From Cupriavidus neocaledonicus (GTDB lineage: Bacteria; Pseudomonadota; Gammaproteobacteria; Burkholderiales; Burkholderiaceae): a stretch of 64,000 nt of DNA. The DNA lies in the NCBI RefSeq assembly GCF_000372525.1, contig NZ_AQUR01000105.1, positions 101,435 through 165,434 on the forward strand. The letters run 5' to 3'. Below are positions 9,075-17,201 of this stretch, piece by piece. The notes below the pieces were generated by a model. It worked only from the letters and a program-made list of their open reading frames with translations. It had not been told where the DNA came from and made no database searches. Each line of letters begins with the position of its first letter. The first letter of the stretch is position 1. The position numbers and the translations under genes are program-made.

Positions 9075-9505
9075 TGCGGGTGAGGCGGATGACTCGACGG
9101 TAAGCCCGCTGGACGGGGGCGCCCGTTTGACGCGGCCGGGACGCGATTGGTTCGCGCTGGTTCCAGCCGGAAGGCGGGGCGTCGGTGTCCTGCAGGGGCA
9201 CTTTTGATGCCGGCGGCGGGCACTGGCATCGGTATGCCGGGCCCCGCGTGAATCAGCCAGTATTATATCTTATATAAGAGTTGCGCATAAGGGCGAAATC
9301 CTGTCAGGAAGCTGTCAGCGCAACCGTGCGGCAGGTTGCGGCCGGGTCGATCCGGGCTCGCCAAAGCAGAAATAATCCCTTATGATCCTTGCAGTTAAAT
9401 TGCGTATGCGACGCGAAAGGCGGCTCCGCGACGCGCTTCGATCCTGAACAGTTTGCAAGAACAGTTCATGGCGGCGCGTCCCCACCGAGCCGCCTTCTTT
9501 GTTTT
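9075..9505. other. Divergent intergenic region DUF3579 / argF
   Basis: No credible gene was seen in these 431 bases. They include an AT-rich stretch at about 9259-9295 in otherwise GC-rich DNA, with the palindrome TCTTATATAAGA at 9268-9279. A TTATGATCC segment near 9378 could be the -10 element for argF. No ribosome-binding sequence is evident before argF. Confidence 0.5.
9268..9279. promoter_or_regulatory. Palindromic operator candidate TCTTATATAAGA
   Basis: A perfect 12-base palindrome in the interval between DUF3579 and argF. The same 12 bases occur again upstream of icd (14234-14245), which makes a chance origin unlikely in GC-rich sequence. It is read as a candidate site for a dimeric regulator; the protein is not identified in the window. 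Confidence 0.45.
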
Positions 9506-10429
9506 ATGAGCTCAACCCCGATCAAGCATTACCTCCAGTTCAGCGACTTCACTCCCGACGAGTACGAGTACCTGCTGGACCGCGCGCGGATCCTGAAGGC
9601 CAAGTTCAAGAACTACGAGACCTGGCACCCGCTGCACGACCGCACGCTGGCCATGATCTTCGAAAAGAATTCCACGCGTACGCGCCTGTCGTTCGAAGCC
9701 GGCATCCACCAGCTCGGCGGCCACGCGGTGTTCCTGAACACGCGCGACTCGCAGCTGGGCCGCGGCGAGCCGATCGAGGATGCGGCGCAGGTGATTTCGC
9801 GCATGGTCGACATCATCATGATCCGCACCTTCGGCCAGGACATCATCGACCGCTTCGCCGCGCATTCGCGCGTGCCGGTGATCAATGGCCTGACCAACGA
9901 ATACCACCCGTGCCAGGTGCTGGCCGACGTCTTCACCTATATCGAGCAGCGCGGCAGCATCCGCGGCAAGACGGTGGCGTGGATCGGCGATGCCAACAAC
10001 ATGGCGTACACCTGGATCCAGGCCGCCGAGCGCCTCGGTTTCACCTTTCACTTCTCGGCACCGCCGGGCTACCAGCTGGACCCGGCCATGGTGCCGGCGT
10101 CCGCCTCGGGCCTGGTCAAGGTCTTCGACGACCCGCTCGCGGCCTGCCAGGGCGCCAGCCTGGTCACCACCGACGTGTGGACCAGCATGGGCTTCGAGGC
10201 CGAGAACGATGCCCGCAAGCGCGCCTTCAAGGACTGGATGGTCACCACCGCGATGATGGACCGCGCCCAGCCCGACGCGCTCTTCATGCATTGCCTGCCG
10301 GCGCACCGGGGCGAGGAAGTCGAGGCCGCCGTGATCGACGGCCCCAAGAGCGTGGTCTGGGACGAGGCGGAAAACCGCCTGCACGTGCAGAAGGCGCTGA
10401 TGGAGTACCTGCTCTGCGGCCGCTACTGA
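9506..10429 (+). CDS. argF: Ornithine carbamoyltransferase
   Basis: A 307-residue enzyme that makes citrulline from ornithine and carbamoyl phosphate in arginine synthesis. The carbamoyl phosphate loop STRTRLSFEAG is present, with HPCQVLAD, WIGDANNMAYTW, the ornithine-binding DVWTSMG and the catalytic HCLPAHRGEEV loop. The ATG at 9506 (MSSTPIKHYLQF) gives the normal family N-terminus; the open frame continues upstream without plausible coding content. It ends at its own terminator, with ppnP following. Confidence 0.97.
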   Translation: MSSTPIKHYLQFSDFTPDEYEYLLDRARILKAKFKNYETWHPLHDRTLAMIFEKNSTRTRLSFEAGIHQLGGHAVFLNTRDSQLGRGEPIEDAAQVISRMVDIIMIRTFGQDIIDRFAAHSRVPVINGLTNEYHPCQVLADVFTYIEQRGSIRGKTVAWIGDANNMAYTWIQAAERLGFTFHFSAPPGYQLDPAMVPASASGLVKVFDDPLAACQGASLVTTDVWTSMGFEAENDARKRAFKDWMVTTAMMDRAQPDALFMHCLPAHRGEEVEAAVIDGPKSVVWDEAENRLHVQKALMEYLLCGRY

Positions 10430-10449
10430 GCGCGCCCGGGGTGAACAGG

Positions 10450-10476
10450 AGAGGGGCCGTTGCGGCCCCTCTTTTT
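10450..10476 (+). terminator. Intrinsic terminator of argF
   Basis: A 9-bp stem AGAGGGGCC / GGCCCCTCT with a GTTGC loop is followed by five T. It lies 20 bases after the argF stop and before ppnP, suggesting ppnP is at least partly a separate unit. Confidence 0.9.
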
Positions 10477-10502
10477 ACGTCTTTCGCAAGACACCCAAGG
10501 AG

Positions 10503-10820
10503 ATGGAAGTGAGCCAGTTCGACAACGTATCGGTCGTCAAGAAAGCCAACCTGTATTTCGACGGCAAGTGCGTGAGCCACACCGTGCTGTTCCCGGACGG
10601 CAGCCGCAAGACGCTGGGCGTGATTTTCCCGGCCTCGCTGACCTTCAGCACCGGCGCGCCCGAAATCATGGAAATCAACGCTGGCAGCTGCCGCGTGCGC
10701 CTGGCCGGTGCGGAAGACTGGCAGACCTACGGCGCCGGCCAGCAGTTCAGCGTGCCGGGCAACAGCAGCTTCGACATCGAGGTGCAGGAGACGCTGGACT
10801 ACGTCTGCCACTTCGCGTGA
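10503..10820 (+). CDS. ppnP: Pyrimidine/purine nucleoside phosphorylase PpnP
   Basis: A 105-residue single-domain cupin (former DUF1255/YaiE). Members phosphorolyse several nucleosides to base and ribose-1-phosphate. Visible features are the VVKKANLYFDGKCVSHTVLF start, TLGVIFPASLTFSTGAPEIMEI and the cupin strands with QFSVPGNSSFDIEV. The length and start are typical. It sits after the argF terminator and is convergent with murB. Confidence 0.92.
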   Translation: MEVSQFDNVSVVKKANLYFDGKCVSHTVLFPDGSRKTLGVIFPASLTFSTGAPEIMEINAGSCRVRLAGAEDWQTYGAGQQFSVPGNSSFDIEVQETLDYVCHFA

Positions 10821-10858
10821 CAGCCGCGGCGGGCCAGCGCGGCTGGCCCGCCGGCTTT
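10821..10858. terminator. Hairpin between convergent ppnP and murB
   Basis: An 11-bp GC-rich stem CGGCGGGCCAG / CTGGCCCGCCG lies between the two stop codons. The T-run is weak on both sides, so it could be a bidirectional terminator or simply a stable 3' end stem. Confidence 0.55.
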
Positions 10859-11876
10859 ACAGCACCACCGGTTCCGGCTCGATGCGCACGCCGTAGCGGG
10901 CCTGCACGGTATCGGCGATGCGGTTGGCCAGCGCCAGCAGCATCGCGCCGGTGCCGCCGCCGTGGTGCACCAGCACCAGGGCCTGCTTGCCATAGACGCC
11001 CACCGGGCCGTCGCTCAGGCCCTTGAAGCCGCAGCGGTCGATCAGCCAGCCGGCGGCCAGCTTGTACGTGCCATCCGGCTGCGCATAGCTGACCAAATCC
11101 GGATGCGCCTGCAGCAAGGCGTCGCGCTGCGCCGCGCTGACCAGCGGATTCTTGAAAAAGCTGCCGGCATTGCCCAGCTGCGCGGGGTCGGGCAGCTTGC
11201 GCGAGCGGATCGCGACCACGGCGTCGCGGATGGCGGCCGCGTCCGGCGCGGCCTGGCCGTCCAGTTGACGTGCCAGTTCGCCGTACGACAGCACCGGCTG
11301 CCATCCCTTCGGCAGGCGCAGCGTGACCGCGGTAATGATGTAGCGCCCGGCGCCGGCACGCTTGAACAGGCTGTCGCGGTAGCCGAACCCGCATGCTTGC
11401 AGGTCCAGCCACACGAAGGTGCCGGTGTGCCGGTCATAGGCACGCACGCCGGCAAAGCGCTCGCGCAGTTCCACCCCGTAGGCGCCGATGTTCTGGATCG
11501 GGGCCGCACCGGCGGTGCCCGGGATCAGCGCCAGGTTTTCCAGCCCCGGCATGCCGTCGGCGATGGTGCGGTTGACCAGCGCGTTCCAGTTTTCGCCCGC
11601 GCCCACGGTGACCAGCCAGGCATCGCCGCCTTCGCTGTTGGCTTCGAACTGGTAGCCGGGGATTTCCATCAGCAGCACCAGCGCGTCGAGATCGCCGGTC
11701 AGCACGACATTGCTGCCGCCACCCAGCACCACCAGCGGCAAACCTTCGGCGCGCGGGTCGGCCAGGGCCGTGATCAGGTCGGTCTCGCTGCGCACGTGCA
11801 CCGCAAAGCGCGCGCGCGCGTCGAATCCGAATGTATTGTGGCGACGCAGGGGATAGAATTCGTGGAAATCTGCCAT
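10857..11876 (-). CDS. murB: UDP-N-acetylenolpyruvoylglucosamine reductase
   Basis: A 339-residue FAD enzyme that reduces enolpyruvyl-UDP-GlcNAc to UDP-MurNAc in peptidoglycan synthesis. The FAD-binding part shows HNTFGFDARAR, LVVLGGGSNVVLTGD and GAGENWNALV; the catalytic region shows IPGTAGAAPIQNIGAYGVEL, YRDSLFK and GNAGSFFKNPLV with the catalytic Ser, and the C-terminal Glu-containing segment is present. It is of the longer type I class like the E. coli enzyme. It is divergent from yajQ. Confidence 0.97.
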   Translation of the reverse strand: MADFHEFYPLRRHNTFGFDARARFAVHVRSETDLITALADPRAEGLPLVVLGGGSNVVLTGDLDALVLLMEIPGYQFEANSEGGDAWLVTVGAGENWNALVNRTIADGMPGLENLALIPGTAGAAPIQNIGAYGVELRERFAGVRAYDRHTGTFVWLDLQACGFGYRDSLFKRAGAGRYIITAVTLRLPKGWQPVLSYGELARQLDGQAAPDAAAIRDAVVAIRSRKLPDPAQLGNAGSFFKNPLVSAAQRDALLQAHPDLVSYAQPDGTYKLAAGWLIDRCGFKGLSDGPVGVYGKQALVLVHHGGGTGAMLLALANRIADTVQARYGVRIEPEPVVL

Positions 11877-11999
11877 GCAAGGGAAAGGTGACGCGGCCGC
11901 CGCTGGTGTGCGCGACCCGGAACTGCGAGGTAGGCTGGATTATACGGAAGGCGCCGTGCACGGCCGGCTTCCGGGCATACGGATCACAAGGAGAATGCA

Positions 12000-12485
12000 A
12001 TGCCGTCGTTTGACGTAGTGTGCGAAGCGAATATGGTCGAGGTGAAGAACGCCGTCGAGCAGGCCAACAAGGAAATCTCGACGCGCTTCGATTTCAAGGG
12101 CTCCGACGCCCGGGTCGAGCATAAGGAAAACGAACTGACCGCCTTTGCCGACGACGATTTCAAGCTGGACCAGGTCAAGGACGTGCTGATCAGCAAGATG
12201 GCCAAGCGCAATGTCGACGTGCGCTTCCTCGATTACGGCAAGACCGAGAAGATCAGCGGCGACAAGGTCAAGCAGGTGATCACCATCAAGAAGGGCGTGA
12301 CCGGCGACCTTTCCAAGAAGATCGTGCGCATGATCAAGGACAGCAAGATCAAGGTGCAGGCCAGCATCCAGGGCGACACGGTGCGCGTGTCGGGCACCAA
12401 GCGCGACGACCTGCAGAACGTGATCGCCATGCTGCGCAAGGATGTGTCCGAGGCACCGCTGGACTTCAACAACTTCCGCGACTGA
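12000..12485 (+). CDS. YajQ family cyclic di-GMP-binding protein
   Basis: A 161-residue protein of the YajQ (DUF520) family, made of two ferredoxin-like folds. It begins [26 protein letters not shown] and contains [10 protein letters not shown] and the late [21 protein letters not shown]. Characterised relatives bind cyclic di-GMP or nucleic acids; the role in this organism is not known. An AAGGAG ribosome site lies just before the ATG. It is convergent with the DUF192 gene. Confidence 0.93.
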
Positions 12486-12489
12486 GCAG

Positions 12490-12520
12490 CACCGCGCCGG
12501 CTTTCGTGCCGGCGCCGCGC
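12490..12520. terminator. Weak hairpin between yajQ and the DUF192 gene
   Basis: An 8-bp stem GCGCCGGC / GCCGGCGC with a short loop lies a few bases after the yajQ stop. There is no T-run, so it is only a possible terminator or transcript-end stem. Confidence 0.35.
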
Positions 12521-12531
12521 GCAGCCGCCCC

Positions 12532-12984
12532 TCAGCGCGGCTGCGGCAATCCGCCGATCTTCGCGCCCGCCTTGATGCCCTTCTGCGCGAACCACCCCTG
12601 GTTCATTTCAAGCGCATAGCGGACGGCCGCCTTCGGGCAATGGTTGTTTTCGGTGCGCGGCGCCATGTCTTCGATATTGACGATGGTGCCGTCGTCGGCC
12701 AGGAATGCAATCGACAGCGGCAGTTCGGTATTGCGCATCCAGAAGCAGTGGCCCGCCTTCTGCTCGAACACGAACAGCATGCCGGAATTCGGCGCCATCG
12801 ATTTCCGGTACATCAGGCCTTGCTCGCGCGCCGCGGGCGTGGCGGCGACTTCGGCCTGGATCGCATACATGCCCGCGGTCAGCGGCGCCACCGGCAGCGC
12901 GCCTTGGGCGTTGGCAACGCCGGCCGCGAGTGCGGCAAGCAGAATGCAGCAGCGTGAGGTCAGGGTCTTCGACAACAAGGGCAT
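12532..12984 (-). CDS. DUF192 domain-containing exported protein
   Basis: A 150-residue protein with an N-terminal signal peptide (hydrophobic stretch at about residues 11-25, cleavage likely after ANA). The DUF192 domain follows: AATPAAREQGLMYRKSMAPNSGMLFVFEQ, FWMRNTELPLSIAFLADDGTIVNI. The domain is widespread and of unknown function. The Met at 12984 is chosen since it starts a proper signal peptide; the open frame extends further upstream as low-complexity Arg/Pro shadow of the next gene's region. Confidence 0.85.
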   Translation of the reverse strand: MPLLSKTLTSRCCILLAALAAGVANAQGALPVAPLTAGMYAIQAEVAATPAAREQGLMYRKSMAPNSGMLFVFEQKAGHCFWMRNTELPLSIAFLADDGTIVNIEDMAPRTENNHCPKAAVRYALEMNQGWFAQKGIKAGAKIGGLPQPR

Positions 12985-13075
12985 GATGGTCAGTCCGGGA
13001 AGGCTCGGCGTCGGGCAGCCGCAAGCATAACGCAGGTTGCACGCGTGGCACGCCGCGCGCGGTGCAACCGTCACC

Positions 13076-13115
13076 AAACAAAAAGGCAGGCGCGCCCTGG
13101 TGGCGGCCTGCCTTG
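13076..13115 (-). terminator. Intrinsic terminator of the small exported protein gene
   Basis: On the minus strand, AAGGCAGG pairs with CCTGCCTT, extended by an inner GCC/GGC stem, and is followed by a T-rich run (TTTTTGTTT). It lies about 45 bases after the stop of the 66-residue gene, which supports that gene being real and monocistronic. Confidence 0.8.
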
Positions 13116-13159
13116 CTTTCTGCTGCCGGCGCACGGCCCGGCAGCGGTGCCAGCCGTGG

Positions 13160-13360
13160 TTACGCGGCCGGGGCTGCGGCAGCAGCGGTTTCCTTCTTCT
13201 TGCTGTGCTTCTTGTGGGTGGCCTTCTTCTTGGTGGTCTTCTTCGGGGCTTCCTTGGTGGCCGCGGCCGCGGGCGTAGCCGGCTCGGCAGGCACAGCGGC
13301 CTGGGCGAAGGCGCCGGTGGCGAACAGGCCGACAACCAGTGCAGCGATCAGTTTTTTCAT
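13160..13360 (-). CDS. Small exported Lys/Ala/His-rich protein
   Basis: A 66-residue hypothetical protein. Residues 1-19 form a classical signal peptide (MKKLIAALVVGLFATGAFA, cleaved before QAA). The mature part is low-complexity: Pro/Ala-rich, then a strongly basic KKTTKKKATHKKHSKKK block, then an Ala tail. The composition resembles acid-shock (Asr-like) periplasmic proteins of enterics, but there is no alignable homology visible. It has its own terminator and a plausible ribosome site (GAGGTAAT) upstream, so it is probably expressed alone. Function unknown. Confidence 0.7.
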   Translation of the reverse strand: MKKLIAALVVGLFATGAFAQAAVPAEPATPAAAATKEAPKKTTKKKATHKKHSKKKETAAAAAPAA

Positions 13361-13467
13361 GGCGTATTACCTCGAAGGATAAAAGCAGTCGGGAAAGTGG
13401 TGACGCGTGGTTGGACGTGTCCCCGACAAGAACGAGGCCGCTGTTGCCAGCGTTGACGGTCGATTTG

Positions 13468-14130
13468 TTAGCTTTTGTAACGTAAGCGCCGCTTGGCGTC
13501 GTTCGCCTGTCTGGTCTTAAAGACATGAAGGCGCGGCTTTGGTGCAGCGCGCGCTGTAGGCGTTGCCAGGGGCAGGCCCGACCCGGGGAGCGGCACTTCG
13601 CAGCTTTCGCCGGGCGCTAGGCCGAGCGCGCGCAGGTCGAGCGCACCGATTGCCACCCGTACCAGCCGCAGCGTCGGGAAGCCCACTGCCGCCGTCATGC
13701 GCCGCACCTGCCGGTTCTTGCCTTCCCGGATCTTCAGCTCCAGCCAGGCCGTCGGAATGGCGGCGCGAAAGCGCACCGGCGGATGGCGCGGCCACAGCCA
13801 GTCGGGGGCATCGATCGCATGCACCGTCGCCGGCCGGGTCACGAAATCGCCGAGATCGACCCCGGCGCGCAGGCGGGCGAGGGCGTCCGCGTCGGGAATG
13901 CCTTCGACCTGCGCCAGATAGGTCTTCTCGAGCTTGTGGCGCGGGTCCGCGATGCGCGCCTGCAGGGCGCCATCGTCAGTCAGCAGCAGCAAGCCCTCGC
14001 TGTCGGCGTCGAGCCGCCCGGCCGGATAGACGCCGGGCACCGACACGCACGACGCCAGCGTGGGCCGCGTCGGGTGTTCCGAGAACTGGCTCATGGTGCC
14101 AAAGGGCTTGTTCAGGGCGATCAGGGTCAT
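13468..14130 (-). CDS. 23S rRNA pseudouridine synthase, RluE type
   Basis: A 220-residue RsuA/RluB/E/F-class pseudouridine synthase without an S4 domain, like RluE, which modifies U2457 of 23S rRNA. The catalytic motif is GRLDADSEGLLLLTDDG with the active Asp, preceded by LNKPFGTMSQFS and followed by KTYLAQVEG and the conserved REGKNRQVRRMTAAVGFPTLRLVRV. The basic C-terminal tail is longer than usual. The start MTLIALNKP at 14130 fits; an upstream Met at 14139 is also in frame. It is divergent from icd. Confidence 0.9.
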   Translation of the reverse strand: MTLIALNKPFGTMSQFSEHPTRPTLASCVSVPGVYPAGRLDADSEGLLLLTDDGALQARIADPRHKLEKTYLAQVEGIPDADALARLRAGVDLGDFVTRPATVHAIDAPDWLWPRHPPVRFRAAIPTAWLELKIREGKNRQVRRMTAAVGFPTLRLVRVAIGALDLRALGLAPGESCEVPLPGSGLPLATPTARAAPKPRLHVFKTRQANDAKRRLRYKS

Positions 14131-14232
14131 GGGGCGCAAGTATGCCGCAGCAGCGCGCCGGCGGCGCGGATCGGGGTCCGGCCCGATTGGCGGATGATGA
14201 AAAATTGCTGCATAATATAAAATTAGTCTTGT

Positions 14233-14246
14233 GTCTTATATAAGAC
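14233..14246. promoter_or_regulatory. Palindromic operator candidate upstream of icd
   Basis: A perfect 14-base palindrome, GTCTTATATAAGAC, in a short AT-rich stretch between the rluE-type gene and icd, about 150 bases before the icd start. Its 12-base core is identical to the site at 9268-9279. It is a candidate binding site for a regulator of central metabolism; the regulator is not identified. Confidence 0.55.
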
Positions 14247-14394
14247 TAAAGCCGCTCAGACATGGCGCAGGCATGATGCAGGGCAGTATGGAGGGGCATC
14301 CAGGCCCGCTACAATGCACAGCGCCATCTCCCCGAATCTCGCCGTCCGGCCACGAACCGGCGGCAGTCACAACCGTTCCGTAACTGGAGACGTC

Positions 14395-15645
14395 ATGTAC
14401 CAACACATCAAGGTTCCGGCAGGCGAAAAGATCACGGTCAACCAGGACTTCTCGCTCAATGTCCCGGACAACCCGATCATTCCTTATATCGAAGGCGACG
14501 GTACGGGCCTCGATATCACCCCGGTGATGATCAAGGTGGTCGACGCGGCCGTGGCCAAGGCCTACGGCGGCCAGCGCAAGATTGCCTGGATGGAGATCTA
14601 CGCCGGCGAGAAGTCGACCAAGGTCTACGGCCCCGACGTGTGGCTGCCGGATGAAACCCTGGACGTGCTGAAGGAGTACGTGGTGTCGATCAAGGGTCCG
14701 CTGACCACGCCGGTCGGCGGTGGCATCCGCTCCCTTAACGTGGCGCTGCGCCAGCAGCTGGACCTCTATGTTTGCCTGCGCCCGGTACGCTACTTCAAGG
14801 GCGTGCCCTCGCCGGTGCGCGAGCCGGAAAAGACCGATATGGTGATCTTCCGCGAGAACTCGGAAGACATTTACGCCGGCATCGAATGGGCGGCGGAAAG
14901 CGACCAGGCCAAGAAGCTGATCGCCTTCCTGCAAAACGAGATGGGCGTGAAGAAGATCCGCTTCCCGGCCACCTCGGGCATCGGCGTCAAGCCGGTGTCG
15001 CGCGAGGGCACCGAGCGCCTGGTGCGCAAGGCGATCCAGTACGCGATCGACAACGACAAGCCGTCGGTGACGCTGGTGCACAAGGGCAACATCATGAAGT
15101 TCACCGAAGGTGGCTTCCGTGACTGGGGCTATGAGCTGGCACAGAAGGAATTCGGCGCCGAGCTGGTCGACGGCGGCCCGTGGTGCAAGTTCAAGAACCC
15201 GAAGACCGGCAAGGACATCGTGGTCAAGGATGCCATTGCCGACGCCTTCCTGCAGCAGATCCTGCTGCGCCCGGCCGAATACTCGGTGATCGCCACGCTG
15301 AACCTGAACGGCGACTACATCTCTGACGCGCTGGCCGCGCAGGTGGGCGGCATCGGCATCGCACCGGGCGCCAACATGTCTGACTCCGTGGCGATGTTCG
15401 AGGCCACCCACGGCACCGCGCCGAAGTACGCCGGCAAGGATTACGTCAATCCGGGCTCGGAAATCCTGTCGGCGGAAATGATGCTGCGCCACATGGGCTG
15501 GACCGAGGCCGCCGACCTGATCATCGCGTCGATGGAGAAGTCGATCCTGTCCAAAAAAGTCACCTACGATTTCGCCCGCTTGCTGGAAGGTGCGACGCAG
15601 GTGTCGTGCTCGGGCTTCGGGCAGGTGATGATCGACAATATGTAA
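14395..15645 (+). CDS. icd: NADP-dependent isocitrate dehydrogenase
   Basis: A 416-residue TCA-cycle enzyme that converts isocitrate to 2-oxoglutarate with NADPH. The phosphorylation/substrate loop GGGIRSLNVALRQQLDLYVCLRP is nearly identical to that of E. coli, with the regulatory Ser present. RENSEDIYAGIEW, VTLVHKGNIMKFTEG and ATHGTAPKYAGKDYVNPGSE follow; the Lys-Tyr pair is the NADP-specificity signature. The start at 14395 (MYQHIKVPAG) has CTGGAGA upstream. The palindrome upstream suggests specific transcriptional control. Confidence 0.98.
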   Translation: MYQHIKVPAGEKITVNQDFSLNVPDNPIIPYIEGDGTGLDITPVMIKVVDAAVAKAYGGQRKIAWMEIYAGEKSTKVYGPDVWLPDETLDVLKEYVVSIKGPLTTPVGGGIRSLNVALRQQLDLYVCLRPVRYFKGVPSPVREPEKTDMVIFRENSEDIYAGIEWAAESDQAKKLIAFLQNEMGVKKIRFPATSGIGVKPVSREGTERLVRKAIQYAIDNDKPSVTLVHKGNIMKFTEGGFRDWGYELAQKEFGAELVDGGPWCKFKNPKTGKDIVVKDAIADAFLQQILLRPAEYSVIATLNLNGDYISDALAAQVGGIGIAPGANMSDSVAMFEATHGTAPKYAGKDYVNPGSEILSAEMMLRHMGWTEAADLIIASMEKSILSKKVTYDFARLLEGATQVSCSGFGQVMIDNM

Positions 15646-15680
15646 GCACAGACTCCCGCCACGGCGGGCCAGCTGTCGAC

Positions 15681-15721
15681 AAAAACCCCGGTACCGGATA
15701 CCCGTACCGGGGTTTTTTTTC
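15681..15721 (+). terminator. Intrinsic terminator of icd
   Basis: CCCCGGTAC pairs with GTACCGGGG, extended by A/T pairs, and is followed by eight T. The A-run on the left means it could also work in the opposite direction. Confidence 0.93.
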
Positions 15722-15787
15722 TTGCCCGCCGCCGCGGCGTTGGCTAGAACTTCTGGACTGACGGGCATCCGGCCCGGGGAGACTGGC

Positions 15788-16249
15788 ATGGACGATCCCT
15801 TCCGCCGCACCGCCTTCGGCGCGGCCCTGTTCTACAAGGATCCGCTGGCGGCGCTGGACTGGCTGGAGCGGGCGTTCGGGTTCGAGCGGGTCATGGTGAT
15901 CCGCGACCAGCAAGGGCAGCTGGTGCATTCCGAAATGCGTTTTGGCGACAGCTACCTGATGGTGGGCAGCGAGTGGGCCGACTTTACCGCCAGCCCGGCG
16001 TCGATCGGCGGCAAGAATACGCAGACCGTGCACGTGCATCTTCCCGACGGGCTCGACCAGCATTGCGAGCGGGCCCGGGCCGCCGGGGCCGTGATCCTGC
16101 GCGAGCCGCAGGACGAGTTCTATGGCGACCGCACCTACACCGCCCGCGATGCAGAGGGCCATGTCTGGACCTTCGGCCAGACTGTGCGCAAGGTCACCAG
16201 GGAGGAGGCCGAACAGGCCAGCGGGCTGAACATCGACGGCTGGGCCTGA
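15788..16249 (+). CDS. VOC (glyoxalase-like) family protein
   Basis: A 153-residue single vicinal-oxygen-chelate fold. FRRTAFGAALFYKDPLAALDWLERAFGFERVMVI is the usual first beta-alpha unit, and DGLDQHCERARAAGAVILREPQDEFYGDRTYTARDAEGHVWTFGQ the second, with the RxYxxxDxEGHxW signature of the PhnB/YP_009-like branch. Substrate unknown. The ATG at 15788 follows a GGGGAGA ribosome site. It stands alone between icd and a cold-shock gene, ending in a hairpin. Confidence 0.85.
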   Translation: MDDPFRRTAFGAALFYKDPLAALDWLERAFGFERVMVIRDQQGQLVHSEMRFGDSYLMVGSEWADFTASPASIGGKNTQTVHVHLPDGLDQHCERARAAGAVILREPQDEFYGDRTYTARDAEGHVWTFGQTVRKVTREEAEQASGLNIDGWA

Positions 16250-16299
16250 ACTGGCCGGATGGACGGCCGGATGAACGGCCGCAGGCCGGCCAGAAAACC

Positions 16300-16328
16300 A
16301 GAAAGCCCGGCGCCAGGCCGGGCTTTCC
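16300..16328 (+). terminator. Hairpin downstream of the VOC gene
   Basis: GAAAGCCCGG pairs perfectly with CCGGGCTTTC around a seven-base loop. The downstream T tract is short, so it is a moderate terminator; the left A-rich flank could allow it to work on the minus strand after the cold-shock gene. Confidence 0.65.
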
Positions 16329-16485
16329 ATTGGGTGTGCGTGCCGCTGATGCGAGCCGGTGCCCGCCGCGCCGCCCCTGGCGGCCAGCGGGGCGCTGGCA
16401 TCGGTCCCGTTCCGGGGGGAAGCCCCCCACACCCTGGTTGACCGCTCCGGTGGCTCTGCGGCCGGGGATGCGGTCGCGGCGCGCT

Positions 16486-16692
16486 TTAGCTGGCGTCCTG
16501 GATATTGGTGGCTTGCTTGCCCTTCGGGCCCTGGACCACCTCGAACGAGACGCGCTGGCCTTCCTTCAGCGTCTTGAAGCCCGCCATCTGGATAGCCGAA
16601 AAGTGCGCAAACAGTTCTTCTTCGCCCTCGTCCGGCTTGATGAACCCGAAGCCCTTGGCGTCATTGAACCATTTGACGATACCGCTTGCCAT
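16486..16692 (-). CDS. Cold-shock protein, CspA family
   Basis: A 68-residue single-stranded nucleic acid chaperone. The RNP1 motif KGFGFIKP and RNP2-like LFAHFSAI are intact in a standard five-strand domain starting ASGIVKWFND. The Met at 16692 is favoured because GGGGGAG lies three bases before it; the upstream in-frame Met at 16704 would overlap that ribosome site. A long upstream region shared with clpS could hold a structured leader, as in many cold-shock genes. Confidence 0.95.
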   Translation of the reverse strand: MASGIVKWFNDAKGFGFIKPDEGEEELFAHFSAIQMAGFKTLKEGQRVSFEVVQGPKGKQATNIQDAS

Positions 16693-16704
16693 ATACTCCC
16701 CCAA

Positions 16705-17201
16705 CGAAATAGCAGATTTTCAAGCGGGGAAGCTTGCCAGCCAGACGGCACGGACTGCGGCGCCATGGCTGGCCGCGTGCTGTGGCGCGGCCGGCGATGA
16801 CGCGCGGCGAGTGCTATCGCGAGGCGGCCAGTCTGATTGCTGACTCGCCGCCGCGGGCCGTGGGCCTCCCTGCTCACGGATCACCCGCCTTGGCTGTTGC
16901 TTTGGCTCGCTGGCCTTCGGTGGGTGTGCGGCCGATTTTTCTGGCAAAGCCGGGGACTGTCAAGCTGGCGGATTCCCCACTGCCAGGAGGGTGTGGCAGG
17001 AACAGGACGGCGCCCGGTGTTACCGTTGCCATGAACCGGCGGTCGCCGGCCCGGATTTTCGGGCGGTGCGGCGACGTGCCTTGCAAGGCCTACCGCGGAA
17101 CCATCCGCTCCCATTGACCTCGGAAAACCGGTGGCCGGACTCTTGAATCCACCGCCTTTTCCCCAAATTGCAGAGTTGCGAGTAAGGGTTAGAATAAAGC
17201 C
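16705..17201. other. Divergent intergenic region, cold-shock gene / clpS
   Basis: About 500 bases without a credible gene; the open frames here are random GC-rich runs. It must hold the promoter and leader of the cold-shock gene on the minus strand and the promoter of clpS at its right end. No repeat or RNA family was recognised. Confidence 0.5.
17168..17195 (+). promoter_or_regulatory. Probable clpS-clpA promoter
   Basis: TTGCAG at 17168-17173 and TAGAAT at 17190-17195 are spaced by 16 bases. The -10 ends only 6 bases before the clpS ATG, so the predicted transcript would start at or next to the start codon. Confidence 0.6.

Noticed and set aside
9389..9505. Possible longer N-terminus of argF
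   Set aside because: The added residues do not belong to the family, and the ATG at 9506 gives the normal start.
12985..13335. N-terminal extension of the DUF192 protein
   Set aside because: Low-complexity Arg/Pro sequence overlapping the small exported protein gene; a normal signal peptide begins at 12984.
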